A DNA stretch of 64,000 bases from Quillaja saponaria (Eukaryota; Streptophyta; Magnoliopsida; Fabales; Quillajaceae): NCBI GenBank assembly GCA_029379385.1, contig CM055618.1:14423071-14487070 (forward strand), written 5' to 3'. The notes beneath the pieces were generated by a model that had not been told where the DNA came from, ran no database searches, and worked only from the letters and a program-made list of their open reading frames with translations. Numbering within the stretch: position 1 is the first letter of the stretch; the number at the start of each line of letters is the position of its first letter. Below, piece by piece: positions 62,457 through 64,000 of the stretch. Both the position numbers and the translations under genes were made by a program.

Positions 62457-64000
62457 ATACTCCTTCTTGGTGATTTTATCATATTAACTCTGTCTTCTAT
62501 ACTATGCAGCTATACGTGCTTCTTTTTCCTCCCATCCCCTGTCTATTTTTCTCAAACGTATTCTGAAGTGTATGTGTTGTTGGTTTTGTTCGATAGCAAT
62601 GAATTGTCTTATTACTATCAAGCTTGTGAAAAATTCAATTTTTTAATTATCAGTTGTCTTATAATGAGCTAAAGTTGACTTGGGAGTCTGAGAATTTTTA
62701 ACAAATTTACCGGATTTAGTTGAGGTTAATTCTTCTTTGAGCTCAAATGAATTGAAGTAGCAGTGATTGTGGTTGAATCAATTGCGCTGGGTTTCAAGTT
62801 CAATTTTTTATAGTGATGAGTTACAGGGGGACCGTGGCTTGAGATTTAATTACTGGGTTTCAAGTTAAATTAGAAGATTTTACTTGCAGACCATGTTGAA
62901 TTTATCTTGGTAATGTAAGTTACTGTGACAATCACTAAGCATTTATGTTTATTAGGATGTAAGTGGCCAACATTGTTTAGAAGCTAAATCATTTTAGTTT
63001 TAGCATTCAAATGCTTCCTGTAGGTAGATGGATTTGGATATAGGAGGTTGAGAATGCAAAATCTGGAGTGTATGTTGCCTGAGGAATGGAAAGTGATAGC
63101 AATTTAAGCATCGCTTGTTTTCTGAATCTGGTTTATCACAGAAAGGATTCAGCAAAGACAGATGGAGGATTAAAAAAAGTGGCTTGTAAATTTAACCTCT
63201 ACGCACATATTGCAGGGAAAAGAGAATGAGATGTGAAACTACTACATATTTTGATTTTCCATTATTAAAAAAAAGGACGGAGGGAGGGAGAGAGAGAATA
63301 GCCATAACTTGTTCTATCTTCTCCATTGTCTGCCTTATGATATTCTTTGTCATTCACCTCTCACCCAAGTAGTGGTGCTGTGGCTTGAAATCCTCCATTG
63401 TTTTCCCATATTCATTTTCTCTTCTACTGATTAGGGTTCTGATTCTAAAATCTTGATCCTCTTCAGAAAAAGACATGTCCAGTTTGTATTGATTCATGAG
63501 TTTTTTTTTCTGGCTTCTTTTGATTCTATTGTTGTGTCAGTGGATGGAGAAGAGATAATGAAGATGAGGAGAGACTGAGAGTATAGGCATTCAGTTATAA
63601 ATTATAGGTTTGAAGGGTCCAAATTTGATTTGATGGTGCCTATTGCCTTAGAGTCGAAGTTGACTTCTTAACATATTTGTTTTGTTGGGTTTTTAATCAA
63701 TATAGTTAAGATGACCTGATGATAAACTTATAATAGAAAATGAAGATTTTATAACAAGGACATGGTTTTTCTTGTATATGTAGGTTAATTGCCACTCACT
63801 TCACTTGTTTTAGGTATTGGTGTAGGTAGTTTGATACACAGAGACACTTAGCTCTGAATATTCCTGAGGGCCAATTGCAACACTTTGCTCTCTAATGGAA
63901 CCATGTTCCTTCTGACTCAATTGGAGATTTACATTCTTCTTGTATGAACTACGAATTTCAGCATAAAGGTAAAGAAAGTTAAGATTGGAAAAAGAAAAGA
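62457..64000. other. 3' flank of the SKIP34-like gene to window end
   Basis: The first 200 or so bases are probably 3' UTR. The region 63250-63480 has a GA-rich tract (AGGGAGGGAGAGAGAGAATA) followed by CT-rich DNA, which could be the leader or promoter of a gene beyond the window. No coding region was recognised. Confidence 0.45.

Noticed and set aside
63270..63300. GGACGGAGGGAG, resembling a Stowaway right end
   Set aside because: No matching CTCCCTCC left end with TA was found upstream; it is part of a simple GA-rich tract.
1..64000. CRISPR arrays, bacterial operons, tRNA or rRNA genes
   Set aside because: No regular spacer array, ribosome-binding sites or recognisable RNA gene was seen by eye; the window is plant nuclear DNA. 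A tRNAscan run was not possible.

Overview
This is a stretch of eudicot plant nuclear genome. The evidence is AT-rich spacers, split genes with GT-AG introns and plant-only families: an SVP-type MADS-box gene, a NET2 actin-binding protein, an MscS-like plastid channel and a GT106-type O-fucosyltransferase. The species cannot be fixed from the sequence alone. No prokaryotic features, tRNA, rRNA or CRISPR were seen.

Layout, left to right: promoter-like AT-rich DNA; an intact SVP/AGL24/JOINTLESS-like MADS gene (3.2-5.7 kb, +); a Rab-GDI gene copy that keeps all 13 exons but carries two in-frame stops (7.5-12.4 kb, +); a PASTICCINO2-type 3-hydroxyacyl-CoA dehydratase with an abnormal C-terminus (13.0-15.5 kb, -); an intact O-fucosyltransferase-family gene (17.9-22.9 kb, +) followed by a 250-bp tandem duplication; an MSL2/MSL3-type mechanosensitive channel (25.0-32.1 kb, -) whose tail is shifted out of frame in a 45-nt repeat; magnesium-dependent phosphatase MDP1 (33.3-35.0 kb, +); a long coiled-coil gene resembling At4g38062 with two frameshifts (35.4-38.1 kb, -) and a triplicated leader region; a small plant protein of unknown function (42.6-44.3 kb, +); an intact NET2 gene (46.5-50.5 kb, +); nicotinamidase NIC1 (51.4-53.5 kb, -); an ECD/SGT1-like gene with one homopolymer frameshift and two hAT-type elements in its introns (55.0-60.5 kb, -); and a short SKIP34-like gene (62.2 kb, +).

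The genes do not form a pathway. They look like a conserved chromosomal block. From memory of Arabidopsis locus numbers, PAS2, MSL2 and a NET2 gene are consecutive there (At5g10480/490/500), MSL3 and NET2A are adjacent (At1g58200/210), and SVP, a NET2 gene and NIC1 are close together (At2g22540/560/570). The window would then hold an unfragmented ancestral order.

The most striking feature is six single-base insertions and no deletions in four otherwise well-kept genes. This either marks a poorly polished assembly or a decaying gene copy block. The GDI copy differs: it has nonsense codons, a short deletion and weak splice sites, so it looks like a true non-processed pseudogene. I found no convincing new biological system.
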